A stretch of DNA of 64,000 bases from Halolamina litorea (GCF_026616205.1 NZ_JANHGR010000001.1:1860001-1924000); one strand, 5' to 3'; shown: positions 1-8,490, counted from the first letter of the stretch. Made by a program: numbers and translations. The notes: generated by a model not told the origin, from the letters alone.

Positions 1-48
1 AAGCTTCGAGACATGCGGATCGAGTCGGCGCCGGAAGCCGAGAACTGA
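1..48 (+). CDS. C-terminal end of an unidentified protein (partial)
   Basis: An open frame runs in from the left edge and stops at TGA 46-48, giving about 15 acidic residues ending in PEAEN. Codon use (G or C at most third positions) fits a real gene end. Too little is visible to assign a family. It converges with the next gene, 25 bases away. Confidence 0.45.
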   Translation, partial: KLRDMRIESAPEAEN

Positions 49-73
49 GGATATCGCTTCGCGCTTTTCTGCC

Positions 74-2125
74 TTACAGCTCCGGGACGCTCACGTGGAA
101 CTCCCCGTCGCGGGTTTCGATCAGACAGAGGTGATAGCCCTCCTTGCGCGATAGTTTCACGAAGCTCTTCTGGCGGCCACGGTTCAGGAAGCCGCCGCCG
201 GTGGCGTCCTGGGCGGTCTCCAGTGCGCCCGGTTCGTAGTAGCTGCTCGTGACGAAGAACGCGGCCGATAGCTCCTCGGTGGCTTCGGCGACCGGCGTCG
301 CGTTCCGAATCAGCGACTCGAGCATGGGTTCGGTTGCCGGCTCCCGGGAGTCGTTGAGGTCGGTGACCAGCAGGGGGCTGCCCATCCGGTCCCGGAGCAC
401 CACGTCGAAGGCGGCGCTCTCCTCCTCGGCCTCCTCGCCGAGGTCGACCGTGCCGCGGAACTCCACGCGGTCGATGGCCGGGATCGCTTCGAACAGCGTC
501 CCCATCGCGGTCTGGTTCCGCGTCTCGCGGATGTCGTGGATGAACGACTGGGTCAGCCACACGACGAACCCGTACTCGATGGTGTCGTGGAGCCACTCCT
601 CGAAGGGGCGGCCGTCGACGACGGCGCCGTCGTCCTCGAACTCGGTGTGGTGTTCCAGCCGGAGGTTGTCGGTGACGGCGTCGCGGCCGGCGTCCCCACG
701 TTGGGCGTCTTCGAGCGTCGGACCGCCCTTGCGCTCGTACCGGACGAACAGGCTCGTCCCCTCCATCGCCGCCTCGGGGGAGAGTTCGTGATCACCCTCC
801 GGGACGTACTCCTCGGCGGCCGATAGCTCCTCCTCGGCGGTCCGAAGTTGCGCTTCGAGGCGGTCGATCGTCTCCTGTAGCTCGTCGATCTCGGCTTCGA
901 GGTCGTCGGCCCGGGACGTCGCCTCGTCACGTTCCTGCGCCAGTCGGTCGCGCTCGCCACCGAGGCGTTCGGTCTCGGCCTCCAGTTCCGAGACCCGCTC
1001 TTGGAGTTGGTCGCGTTCCGCCCGGAGTTCCTCGACGGCCGGGGACGGCTGTGTCGTCGGCTCCGCCGGAGCGGCGTCTGACTCCTCGGCCGGTGGCTCG
1101 GCGGTCATCGTCACGGACTCCGAGGGGTCGAGTGCGGGAATCGTCGTCGTCCCGCGCCACTCGGCCTCGGACTCGAACTGATCCGTCGACGGCTCCGCGG
1201 AGGCCGGCTCCGCGGAGGCCGGCTCCGGCTCCGGTTCCGGTTCCGGCTCGGGGTCGGCCGCCGTGTTGACCTCTCGGTCCGTCCAGCTACCCGAAGAACT
1301 GTCGGCCGTCGACGCCGCTGGCTCGTCGACCGTCGACGCCGCCTCGGCGCGGTCAGGCGGCGTGTCCGGTTCAGTCGTCCGTTCCGAACGCCGGTCGGTG
1401 GGCTGGGTGTCGGACTCGGTTTCGGCGCGCGCCGAGCGACCGCTGGCCGCCGTCTCCGCGGCCGGGTCGGGGTCGTCAGCGGCCGAGCCGGTGTCCTGCG
1501 GCGACTGCTCGTCGTCGGTCGTGGGTGGCTCTGAATCGGTCGCGGTCGGGTCAGGATCGGTCGCTGTCGGGGTGGGGGTCGGCTCCGGCTCCGGTATGTC
1601 CTCGATGTCCAGCCCGACGGTGGTGACGCGGTAGATACCGACCTCGTCGGCCGCGCGCTCGAACGCCTCGTCGCCGGTGAGCCGGCGCTCCTGGTTGCCG
1701 ACGAAGGCGACGGCCATCCGCCGGCCGCCGTAGTAGACGAGGTAGTAGTCCCCCGAGAGGACGTTCTCCGAGAGCTCCACGTAGCCGGTGAAGTTCCCCG
1801 AGGTGAGCGTGCCGTCGACCTCCGAGAGCGGCGTCTGCTCGGTGTAGTACTCGCCGCGTTCCTCGCCGCCGGTCTCCTGCATCGCGAACAGCAGCGGGAG
1901 CGACCGGTCGGGCGCGGCGAAGGCGGTGCCGTCGGCGTCCTCGAACCGGGAGAGGTCCCCCTCGAAGGACCCAAGCACCCGGCCGTTGAGCATGAACAGC
2001 CACGCCGTGCCGTCGGTGACCGCGCCGGTGAACTCCCGGTCAGCGAGGTCGCGCAGTCCCGCGTACCCGTCACTGAACGGCTCCGAGTCCCACTCGGTCA
2101 CCCGTTCGACCGTGTTACGCTCCAT
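74..2125 (-). CDS. Haloarchaeal protein with repetitive linker and coiled coil (function unknown)
   Basis: A predicted 683-residue soluble acidic protein. Residues 1-195 form a globular N-terminal domain. Residues 195-365 are a Pro/Thr/Glu/Ser/Ala-rich linker with Glu-Pro repeats and a duplicated PASAE unit. Residues 370-445 are a heptad-like coiled coil rich in Glu, Arg and Leu, and 450-683 are a second globular domain. There is no signal peptide or membrane segment. I chose ATG 2125 over an in-frame TTG ten codons upstream because a TATA-like box lies at 2151-2160, right for a leaderless ATG. I do not recognise an enzymatic motif. The build (ligand-like head, flexible stalk, coiled coil, tail) suggests a structural or regulatory role, which is inference only. 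Confidence 0.75.
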   Translation of the reverse strand: MERNTVERVTEWDSEPFSDGYAGLRDLADREFTGAVTDGTAWLFMLNGRVLGSFEGDLSRFEDADGTAFAAPDRSLPLLFAMQETGGEERGEYYTEQTPLSEVDGTLTSGNFTGYVELSENVLSGDYYLVYYGGRRMAVAFVGNQERRLTGDEAFERAADEVGIYRVTTVGLDIEDIPEPEPTPTPTATDPDPTATDSEPPTTDDEQSPQDTGSAADDPDPAAETAASGRSARAETESDTQPTDRRSERTTEPDTPPDRAEAASTVDEPAASTADSSSGSWTDREVNTAADPEPEPEPEPEPASAEPASAEPSTDQFESEAEWRGTTTIPALDPSESVTMTAEPPAEESDAAPAEPTTQPSPAVEELRAERDQLQERVSELEAETERLGGERDRLAQERDEATSRADDLEAEIDELQETIDRLEAQLRTAEEELSAAEEYVPEGDHELSPEAAMEGTSLFVRYERKGGPTLEDAQRGDAGRDAVTDNLRLEHHTEFEDDGAVVDGRPFEEWLHDTIEYGFVVWLTQSFIHDIRETRNQTAMGTLFEAIPAIDRVEFRGTVDLGEEAEEESAAFDVVLRDRMGSPLLVTDLNDSREPATEPMLESLIRNATPVAEATEELSAAFFVTSSYYEPGALETAQDATGGGFLNRGRQKSFVKLSRKEGYHLCLIETRDGEFHVSVPEL
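1191..1250. repeat. 15-bp tandem repeat plus GGNTCC hexamer run inside the linker
   Basis: The unit GGCTCCGCGGAGGCC occurs twice head to tail (1191-1205, 1206-1220), followed by GGCTCC/GGTTCC hexamers to about 1250. On the coding (minus) strand these encode Glu-Pro dipeptides and the PASAE repeat. Such repeats change length readily by slippage, so the linker is probably length-variable between strains. Confidence 0.85.
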
Positions 2126-2150
2126 CGTTGGACGGTACTCACCCGGTGCG

Positions 2151-2160
2151 GTCAAAATAC
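2151..2160 (-). promoter_or_regulatory. TATA-like box of the coiled-coil protein gene
   Basis: Minus-strand GTATTTTGAC is centred about 30 bases before ATG 2125, the distance expected for a leaderless haloarchaeal transcript. It overlaps the longer in-frame TTG start and so argues against it. Confidence 0.55.
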
Positions 2161-2203
2161 TTTGTGGAGCGCTGCCCGACGGGACAATGATCTGATCCGT
2201 CAG

Positions 2204-2440
2204 TCACCGCGTCGCGTACAGCAGCAGGAAGCCGAAGTAACAGAGCGTCAGCGCGAGCAGCATCCGGATGCGCACCCGCCGAAGTTCGTCGGCCTCGGCC
2301 TCGCGGGCCGCGACGACGGCCTCCCACTCGTCGTCAGTCACCTCGTGGGTGTGGCTACTGCCGTGGTGCAGCGCCAGGAGGCGCTCCGTGGGGAACCGCC
2401 GGCCACAGTAGCGACAGCGGGTGCCCGCATCCGCAGCCAT
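2204..2440 (-). CDS. Small C2H2 zinc-finger membrane-anchored protein
   Basis: A 78-residue protein. The N-terminal half has a C2H2-like finger: CRYC near residue 10, then two His about a dozen residues on (LALHHG and SSHTH). The C-terminal third is one hydrophobic segment (LLALTLCYFGFLLLYATR), so the finger is probably tethered to the membrane. Start ATG 2440 is two bases from the stop of the upstream gene, so the two are one transcription unit with a membrane protein. Small haloarchaeal zinc-finger proteins are common; the partner of this one is unknown. Confidence 0.7.
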   Translation of the reverse strand: MAADAGTRCRYCGRRFPTERLLALHHGSSHTHEVTDDEWEAVVAAREAEADELRRVRIRMLLALTLCYFGFLLLYATR

Positions 2441-2442
2441 GT

Positions 2443-2802
2443 TCAGCCGAGCGCCCGAACCGGGGCGGCGACGACCGGCGGGACGAACACCGCCAACACC
2501 ACCAGCAGTTCGGGAGTGACCCCGAGCGTCGACGGCACGACGGCGATGGTCGACGGCAGCAGCCCCAGGAACGCGCCGAGTGTCACCGCCGCCGCGACGA
2601 CGATGCCGAAACTCGCCGCGCTGGCGACCGCTCGGGAGACCGAGGTGGCGACGAGGCCGAGCAGGACGCCCGCGAGAGCGAGCCCCGCGGGGGTGACCAC
2701 CGTCGCAGCGGCGCCGAGGAGCCACGCGAGCGCGGTCGCGGCGTCGGCGTACCGGCCGAGCCGAACCGGCGCCAGCCGCTCACCGTAGGCGAACAGCGTC
2801 AT
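2443..2802 (-). CDS. Small multi-spanning membrane protein
   Basis: A 119-residue protein of about four hydrophobic helices separated by short polar turns, with no catalytic motif. ATG 2802 overlaps the stop of a 15-codon frame upstream by ATGA, and the stop is two bases before the zinc-finger gene, so the two proteins are likely made together. Family not recognised. Codon use matches the neighbours. Confidence 0.65.
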   Translation of the reverse strand: MTLFAYGERLAPVRLGRYADAATALAWLLGAAATVVTPAGLALAGVLLGLVATSVSRAVASAASFGIVVAAAVTLGAFLGLLPSTIAVVPSTLGVTPELLVVLAVFVPPVVAAPVRALG

Positions 2803-2846
2803 CGAACGAACCCTCGCACGGCCCGATACAGCCCCGGGTCGTACAT
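2799..2846 (-). CDS. Possible 15-residue leader peptide
   Basis: ATG 2846 to TGA 2799 encodes MYDPGLYRAVRGFVR, and its stop overlaps the next gene's ATG in an ATGA junction. A TATA-like sequence about 30 bases upstream on the minus strand would make this the first, leaderless frame of the message, with the membrane protein translated by coupling. No homologue is known to me, and a chance frame of this length is quite possible. Confidence 0.3.
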   Translation of the reverse strand: MYDPGLYRAVRGFVR

Positions 2847-2867
2847 CAATCCACCCACTCCGCCCGC

Positions 2868-2882
2868 CCGAAGGGCTAACTG
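2868..2882. promoter_or_regulatory. Shared TATA-like element between divergent genes
   Basis: The sequence around GGGCTAACTG reads as a weak TATA-like box in both directions. It is about 30 bases before GTG 2905 on the plus strand and about 30 bases before ATG 2846 on the minus strand. Confidence 0.35.
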
Positions 2883-2904
2883 ACGGGCGTGCCACGGTCC
2901 GGGC

Positions 2905-3489
2905 GTGTCTCTCCCTCCTGACCGCGAGACCGGTGCTGGACGGCGCCGCGTTGCCCGCCTCGCCGGCCCGGCCGCGGTCGTCGTCACGCTCGGCGGTATC
3001 CTGCTGGCGACCGCACTCTCGCCTGACTTCGGCTGGCAGTCGAACGCCCTCTCGGACCTCGGGGTGGCGCCGGCGACGGCGTGGCTGTTCAACGGGTCGT
3101 TGGTGCTCGGCGGACTCCTCGGGCTTCCCTACGCGTGGGCGCTGTGGCGCGTCGCCGCCGACCCCTTGGGCTACCTCCGAGCGGCAACGTTCCTCGTCGC
3201 GATGGTGGCGATGGCCGGCGTCGGCCTGGCGCCCGCGGGCACGCCGCTGCACGTCCCGTCGGCGGCGACGTTCTTCCTGCTCGCGGCGTTCACTGCGGTC
3301 GTCGACGGCGTGGCCCGGTTCCGGCTGACGACAGGGAAACTGGCGCTGCTGTCGGGCCCGCTCGCGGTCCTCGCGTGGCCGGCGTGGCTCGTCTGGCTCG
3401 ACGGCGGCGGTATCGCGGTTCCGGAGTTCGTCGGGGCGGTGCTGTTCGGCCTCTGGGTCGTGGTGTTGAGCCCGGAACGGCCGTGGTGA
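2905..3489 (+). CDS. DUF998-type integral membrane protein
   Basis: A 194-residue protein with six predicted membrane helices: about 18-38, 58-78, 86-104, 112-132, 136-156 and 168-188. The signature FGWQSNALSDLG after helix 1 and the overall pattern are those of the DUF998 family, whose members are uncharacterised. Starts at GTG 2905, with a TATA-like box about 30 bases upstream. It converges with the potassium-channel gene (9-base gap). No function can be given beyond a membrane protein. Confidence 0.75.
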   Translation: MSLPPDRETGAGRRRVARLAGPAAVVVTLGGILLATALSPDFGWQSNALSDLGVAPATAWLFNGSLVLGGLLGLPYAWALWRVAADPLGYLRAATFLVAMVAMAGVGLAPAGTPLHVPSAATFFLLAAFTAVVDGVARFRLTTGKLALLSGPLAVLAWPAWLVWLDGGGIAVPEFVGAVLFGLWVVVLSPERPW

Positions 3490-3498
3490 GTCGGGGCG

Positions 3499-5124
3499 CT
3501 AGGAGACCAGTTCCGCGAAGGCGTCGACGGCGTCGTCGTCGCCGGCGACGACCAGCGTGTCGCCGTGTTGGATGCGGAAGTCGGCGTCGACGCCGGTGAG
3601 CGTTTCGCCGTCGCGCTCGACCGCCAGCACGGTACAGCCGGTTCTGGCGCGAACGTCCGACTGGCCGAGCGTCCGCCCGACGAGCGCCGGCGCCTCCCGG
3701 CGGACGAGTTCGACCTGCGTCTCCGGGGTGATGACCTCCTCGGCCAACAGCTTCGAGGCGAGCATCCGGCCGCTCACGGTCGGGAGCGAGAGGACGTAGT
3801 CCGCGTCCGCGCGGTAGAGCTTCGGCGCCGAGTCGGCGTCGTTCGCGCGGGCGATGATCCCCGTCTCGGGGGCGACCCGACGGGCCACGAGCGCGGCGAA
3901 CAGCGCGGTGGTGTCCTCCCCCAGCGCGAGGACGAGCGCGTCCGCCTCGGTGAGGTCGGCCTCCTCCAGCGTGATCGGATCAGTCACGTCGCCGACGACG
4001 TCGACGCTCGGGCTGTCGTCGAGGTCGACGAGGGTGACCGACAAGCCCGCGGCGGTGACCGCCTCCGCGACCGAGGAGCCGACGACGCCGTTCCCGGCGA
4101 CGACGATGTGGTCCTGTGGGGGCCGGTTGGCGTCGAGGCTGCGTCGCTTCATCGCCTCCACGCCCGCGTCCGGGCCGACGACCAACAACACGGTGTGGTC
4201 GTCGATCCGGCGGCTCGGGTCAGGGGCCGAGACGAACTCCCCGCGGAACCAGGCGCCGACGATGTTGGTGCCCGGCAGGTCCTCCGTCCCGCAGTCGCCG
4301 ATGGTTCGGCCTTCGAGGTCCGAGCCACGCTGGACCAGGAGTTCGGCGACTTCGAGGTCCTCGGTGATCTCCACCGCGCCGCTGAGTTCCGAGGAGACCG
4401 CCGTCGAGGCTTTCCCCGCCAGCGACTCCCCGAGCACGCTCCGGGGCTGGACGACCTCCTCGGCGCCGGCGTAGCGGTGGTAGTCCGCGTTCGAGCCGTC
4501 CTCGACGAGGCTGAGCACCGGGGTCTCGGGGGCGACGTGCTGAGCCGCGAGGATCACGCTGGCGTTGGTCTCGTCGTCGTCGGCCGCGACCACCGCGTCG
4601 GCGTCGGTGACGGAGACGGCCTCCATCGTCTCGACGTCCTCCGGGTTCCCGAGGACGACCTCCACCCCGTCGGCTTCGAGTTCCGTGACGGTCTCGTCGT
4701 CGGACTCGACGACGACGTAGGACTGACCGCGGGCCTCCAGTTCGGTGACCAGCGTGTCCACCGTGGGCGAGAACGTACAGACCACGATGTGGCCCTCGCC
4801 GTCGAACTCGCGTGCCGGACCGGAGGCCAGCGCCTCGGCGAACAGAGGGAGCACGAACGCCGGCAGCGTGAGGAAGATGAGCGCGACGCCGGTGAACTGC
4901 ATCAGTATCGAGAGCGCGAGCATCGCCGTGGAGTCCCAACTGGCGGACTGCTCGCCGTAGCCGACGGTGGTGAACGTCTCGACGACGACGTGGAGCGCCT
5001 CGATGAAGCGCATCTCCACTCCCTCGATCCGGGCCATCCCCTGCTGGTAGAGGACCGCGTAGACCACGATGACGGCGGCCGTCCCGAGGAGGAACATTCC
5101 CGCACGCTGCGCCGGCTTCGCCAT
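3499..5124 (-). CDS. Potassium channel with two tandem RCK (TrkA) modules
   Basis: A 541-residue protein: TM1 at about 8-26, a pore loop with the K+ selectivity signature TVGYG near residue 55, and TM2 at about 65-90. Then come TrkA-N/TrkA-C (about 110-320) and a second TrkA-N/TrkA-C (about 345-541). The second nucleotide-binding loop has an intact glycine motif (GNGVVG); the first is degenerate (CTFSPTVD). It should let K+ cross the cell membrane, gated by ligand binding to the cytoplasmic ring, which matters for a salt-in halophile. Start ATG 5124 precedes the first membrane segment; an upstream extension in the same frame is Arg/Pro-rich and unlike a signal. Paired RCKs in one chain recall eukaryotic BK channels. 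Confidence 0.88.
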   Translation of the reverse strand: MAKPAQRAGMFLLGTAAVIVVYAVLYQQGMARIEGVEMRFIEALHVVVETFTTVGYGEQSASWDSTAMLALSILMQFTGVALIFLTLPAFVLPLFAEALASGPAREFDGEGHIVVCTFSPTVDTLVTELEARGQSYVVVESDDETVTELEADGVEVVLGNPEDVETMEAVSVTDADAVVAADDDETNASVILAAQHVAPETPVLSLVEDGSNADYHRYAGAEEVVQPRSVLGESLAGKASTAVSSELSGAVEITEDLEVAELLVQRGSDLEGRTIGDCGTEDLPGTNIVGAWFRGEFVSAPDPSRRIDDHTVLLVVGPDAGVEAMKRRSLDANRPPQDHIVVAGNGVVGSSVAEAVTAAGLSVTLVDLDDSPSVDVVGDVTDPITLEEADLTEADALVLALGEDTTALFAALVARRVAPETGIIARANDADSAPKLYRADADYVLSLPTVSGRMLASKLLAEEVITPETQVELVRREAPALVGRTLGQSDVRARTGCTVLAVERDGETLTGVDADFRIQHGDTLVVAGDDDAVDAFAELVS

Positions 5125-5214
5125 GGGTGGGCTACCGGGGGCGGGGGCTAAAAGTCGCCGGCTACCGGCGTGGATTCGCCCAAGAGCTATCGGCGCGGGC
5201 GACCACCGGCGGGT

Positions 5215-5487
5215 ATGAGCAGGGAGGTCACCCGCGACGCACACGGGCCGGCGTATCTCGACGAGGACGACATCCACCCCGAGAAGGGCGACATCGCGGT
5301 CTGTCGCTGCGGGCTGAGCGACGAGCACCCGTTCTGTGACGGCTCACACCGACGGACCGAGGACGAGGGCGACGGGGTCTATCGCTACGTCGACGGCGAA
5401 CGCCTGGAGGTGGCGAGCGTGACGTTCGCCGACGGGGAGACCGTCGAGTACGGCGCCGAACCCACGGGAAACGGCGAGGACGGCTGA
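5215..5487 (+). CDS. CDGSH iron-sulfur domain protein
   Basis: A 90-residue protein with the CDGSH cluster motif: Cys30, Cys32, Cys41 and His45 (CRCG..., then PFCDGSH). In this family three Cys and one His hold a redox-active 2Fe-2S cluster, with roles in electron or cluster transfer. No membrane anchor is present, unlike mitoNEET, so it is probably cytosolic. ATG 5215 is preferred to an upstream TTG since conserved sequence begins there. It is divergent from the potassium-channel gene. Confidence 0.88.
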   Translation: MSREVTRDAHGPAYLDEDDIHPEKGDIAVCRCGLSDEHPFCDGSHRRTEDEGDGVYRYVDGERLEVASVTFADGETVEYGAEPTGNGEDG

Positions 5488-5512
5488 CACGTCGGCCGGA
5501 CGCTTTAGGAGG

Positions 5513-6028
5513 ATGGCGCGTGCAGACAGGGGCGTGTACCGGACCGGCCACCTCGGCGTCTCGCTGCTGGTCTTCGCCCCCATCGGCTACCTGTTCGTCG
5601 CCGCGGGCGAGCCACTCGCGGCGCTGGTCACCGGCGGAGCGATGCTCTGGCTGGCGATGCTGCCCGACGTCGACCATCGGATCCCCGGCATCTCCCACCG
5701 CGGGGTGACTCACTCGCTGCTGTTCGCCGCGCTGGTCGGCGGCGTCTTCGCCGGGGCGGGCGCGCTCCTCGCCGACGGCCTCGGGACACTCGACCGCGTC
5801 CGACTCTCGACGTTCGGCTTCTTCGTCGGGTTCGTCGCGGTCGGTGCCCACCTGCTCGGCGACGTACTCACGCCGGCCGGGGTGAACCTGTTCTGGCCGT
5901 GGCGCCGGGAGTTCAGCCTCTACCTCACCCGGGCGGACAACACCCTCGCGAACTACGCGCTGTTCGCACTCGGCGTGTTCGCGGTCGGTGTCGCCGCCGT
6001 GTTGGCGGTTCAGGGCGTCCCGGTCTGA
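5513..6028 (+). CDS. Membrane-bound metal-dependent hydrolase, YdjM/DUF457 type
   Basis: A 171-residue membrane protein with about four helices. It carries the family metal-binding signatures: Asp-Val-Asp-His after helix 2, HRGVTHS, and HLLGDVLTPAGV before the third helix. These His/Asp residues are typical of the YdjM (LexA-regulated, DUF457) group of putative membrane hydrolases with unknown substrates. An AGGAGG run lies immediately before ATG 5513. Its last 19 bases overlap the 3' end of the convergent acetyltransferase gene. Confidence 0.82.
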   Translation: MARADRGVYRTGHLGVSLLVFAPIGYLFVAAGEPLAALVTGGAMLWLAMLPDVDHRIPGISHRGVTHSLLFAALVGGVFAGAGALLADGLGTLDRVRLSTFGFFVGFVAVGAHLLGDVLTPAGVNLFWPWRREFSLYLTRADNTLANYALFALGVFAVGVAAVLAVQGVPV

Positions 6029-6657
6029 TCGAGGACGAGCACCGCACTCGCCGCCCATCGCTCGTAGCCCAGCGACTCAGCGAGCGCCAGCGACGCCGAC
6101 GCGGGCGTTCGGTAGCGAACGACCGCTCCCGGGTCGGCCTCGAACGCCGCGGCGGTGACTCGTGAGACGACCGCGCGCCCGTGCCCTCGCCCGCGGCGCT
6201 CGGGCGCGACGACGACACCCACGTCGGGGAACGGCGGTTCGCCGAGCGTCGCCGTTGCGACCAGGTCGCCGTCACGGAACAACCCCGCCGTGCGCCCGGG
6301 GCGGAACGTCGGCGACGCCCGGCGCCAGTCGGCGTCGGGAACGCGTGCACGGAACGCGGCGAACGCGGCCTCGTCGTCCGCGGCGAGTAGCCGGGCGTCC
6401 GACGGGACCGGCGAGAACGCGGCGGCGTCGACGTACGCGAGGACGAACAGGCCGTGAACCGACGCGACGGCGGCCCCGTCGGCGTCCTGGGGGGTGGCGA
6501 CGACCATCGCGTCGGCGTGACGGAGGAGTCGAACGGTCCGTGGGCTGGTGCTCCGGGCGGCCGTTACTCCCGATCCGTGGAACGCTTCGGGCGAACAGCC
6601 CAGTCGCTCGGCCCACCGGTCGGCGATCCGGTCGCGGGAGGCGGGGTCGAGCGCCAC
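6010..6657 (-). CDS. GNAT-family N-acetyltransferase
   Basis: A 215-residue protein. The C-terminal half has the acetyl-CoA-binding motif of GNAT enzymes, VVVAPERRGRGHGRAVVS (R-G-x-G-x-A type) near residue 145, followed by a helix and a terminal strand with SLGY. The N-terminal half is a divergent GNAT-like or substrate domain. The substrate is unknown. GTG 6657 is the start used; no ATG lies nearby. The gene ends inside the convergent membrane hydrolase gene. Confidence 0.8.
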   Translation of the reverse strand: MALDPASRDRIADRWAERLGCSPEAFHGSGVTAARSTSPRTVRLLRHADAMVVATPQDADGAAVASVHGLFVLAYVDAAAFSPVPSDARLLAADDEAAFAAFRARVPDADWRRASPTFRPGRTAGLFRDGDLVATATLGEPPFPDVGVVVAPERRGRGHGRAVVSRVTAAAFEADPGAVVRYRTPASASLALAESLGYERWAASAVLVLDQTGTP

Positions 6658-6695
6658 GGTCGCCCACTGTGTCCTGTAGCGACAAAACGGCTGGC

Positions 6696-7793
6696 CTAGT
6701 CGTCGCCCAGCGAGGCCCGCTCCGTCGGGTCGGTCGCGGCGTCCATGGGGCCGTTGACGAGGCTCACGTCCACCTTCCGGAACGGGATCTCGATGTCGAG
6801 TTCGTTCAGCCGGGCGTAGATCCCGCGGTTGAGACGGTGGGTCGCCTTCGACCCGCGGACCGGGCTCCGGACCCAGCAGAGCAGTTCGTACTCGAGCGCC
6901 GAGTCGCCGAAGGAGCGAAAGCGCATCCGGGGCTTGGGCGAGTCGAGCACCAGCGACTCGGACTCGGCCACGTCGACGATGGCCTCCTCGAAGGTGTCGA
7001 GGTCGGTGCCGTAGGCGACGCCGATCGGGACGCGGATACGCTTGCGGGCGCCGGGTGCGGACTCGTTGATGATCTTCGCGGCATTGAGCACCGCGTTGGG
7101 GACCGTGACCAGCACCTCGTCACGGGTCTGGAGCGTGGTCGAGCGCACGCCGACCTTGACGACGGTGCCGCGCTCGCCGGAATCGAGGGCGACGAAGTCG
7201 CCGATCTTGTACGTGTCGTCGAAGTAGAGCGCGATCCCTCCGAAGAAGTTGGCGACGGTGTCCTTGGCGGCGAAGCCGATGGTGATGCCGACGATCCCCG
7301 CACCGGCGAGCAGCGGCGTCACGTTGATGCGCCAGATCGAGAGGACCGCCCCGGCGGCGCCGATGAGGACCACGAGGGTCCATACGTTCGAGAACACCGG
7401 CGCGAAGTCGAAGCGCGGGCCGGCGTCCTTCACCGAGTCGACCGCGCGGTTGACGATGGCGTTCAGCGCCCATGCCCAGACCAGCACCAGGAGCGTCAGC
7501 GCCGGGCGACTCAACAGCGCGTCCCGGGTGGCGGCGTCGACGGCGAGGGCGTCGAGCACGCCGCCGTCCCCGGTGAGCAGGAACACGCCGGCCAGCGCCG
7601 CCGTCGTCACGAGCGGAAGCCGAAGCTCGTCGATCAGGATGTCGTCGAAGGCGTTCTCCGTCGATCGGCCGAACCGGCGGAGCGACCGGATCACGACGCG
7701 CTCGACGATGACCGCAGCCAGAAGGCTGGCGACGACCACGACCACCAGCGCGGCGAGTGGCGGGAGCGCGTCGAGGGCCGTGATGGGGTTCAT
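6696..7793 (-). CDS. MscS-family mechanosensitive channel
   Basis: A 365-residue protein with three to four N-terminal helices, a pore-lining helix rich in Gly/Ala (LLAGAGIVGITIGFAAKD), the MscS beta-domain (FVALDSGERGTVVKVGVRSTTL, then VTVPN) and the C-terminal alpha/beta domain. Such channels open under membrane tension and release solutes on osmotic downshift. ATG 7793 directly precedes the first membrane helix. It is divergent from the AhpD-like gene. Confidence 0.92.
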   Translation of the reverse strand: MNPITALDALPPLAALVVVVVASLLAAVIVERVVIRSLRRFGRSTENAFDDILIDELRLPLVTTAALAGVFLLTGDGGVLDALAVDAATRDALLSRPALTLLVLVWAWALNAIVNRAVDSVKDAGPRFDFAPVFSNVWTLVVLIGAAGAVLSIWRINVTPLLAGAGIVGITIGFAAKDTVANFFGGIALYFDDTYKIGDFVALDSGERGTVVKVGVRSTTLQTRDEVLVTVPNAVLNAAKIINESAPGARKRIRVPIGVAYGTDLDTFEEAIVDVAESESLVLDSPKPRMRFRSFGDSALEYELLCWVRSPVRGSKATHRLNRGIYARLNELDIEIPFRKVDVSLVNGPMDAATDPTERASLGDD

Positions 7794-7872
7794 GTGGTCC
7801 GGAAGCGGTAAGCTGGCTTAACGGTTTCCCGCGCCGGGCGGCTTGAAGTGGGCGCCGGTCCAACGGTCGGCG

Positions 7873-8454
7873 ATGGCCGATCCCGAACTGGACGACGACG
7901 CGATGACCCGCTTTTCGGTGCCCGACTTCGAGGACCTGCCGGAGGACCTGCGGAGCCGTATCGCCGAGGAGACCGAGCAGGCCGGCTTCACGCCCAACGT
8001 CTTCTCCGCGTTCGCCTACAAGCCGAGTCACTTCCGTGCCTTCTTCGAGTACCACGACGCGCTCGTCGACGACACCGCACTCGACCGCGAGGAGGTGGAG
8101 ATGCTCGTCGTCGCCGTCTCCGGCCGGAACCACTGCTACTACTGCAACGTCGCCCACGGCGCGCTGCTCCGGATCTACTCGGGGAACCCCGAACTGGCCG
8201 ACCAGTTGGTGGCGAACTACCGGCAGGCCGACGTGAGCGAGAAGCGCATGGCGATGCTCGACGTGGCCGTGAAGCTGACCGAACACCCGGACCGCGTGGC
8301 CGAGGCCGATCTCGAACGGCTGGCCGAGGTGGGCTACAGCGCCGAGGCGATGTGGGACATCGCGGCCGTGACGGCGTTTTTCAACCTCAGCAACCGGATG
8401 GCGATGTTCGCGGACATGCGGCCGAACGCGGAGTTCCACACGATGGGGCGCTGA
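7873..8454 (+). CDS. AhpD-like peroxidase-related protein (carboxymuconolactone decarboxylase fold)
   Basis: A 193-residue all-alpha protein with the AhpD active-site pattern Cys88-x2-Cys91-x3-His95 (HCYYCNVAH). In this superfamily the cysteine pair and histidine act in thiol-dependent peroxide reduction. The length and N-terminal layout match the uncharacterised peroxidase-related branch. ATG 7873 is chosen over an in-frame TTG ten codons upstream because conserved sequence begins after it. Substrate and reductant are unknown. Confidence 0.85.
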   Translation: MADPELDDDAMTRFSVPDFEDLPEDLRSRIAEETEQAGFTPNVFSAFAYKPSHFRAFFEYHDALVDDTALDREEVEMLVVAVSGRNHCYYCNVAHGALLRIYSGNPELADQLVANYRQADVSEKRMAMLDVAVKLTEHPDRVAEADLERLAEVGYSAEAMWDIAAVTAFFNLSNRMAMFADMRPNAEFHTMGR

Positions 8455-8490
8455 ACGGCACCCGCCCGGCGTGGTCAGTGTCGCTGATCG

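Noticed and set aside
3565-5151. Long plus-strand frame of over 500 codons opposite the potassium channel
   Set aside because: Arg/Asp/Gly-rich composition typical of antisense frames in GC-rich DNA; the minus-strand channel is unmistakable.
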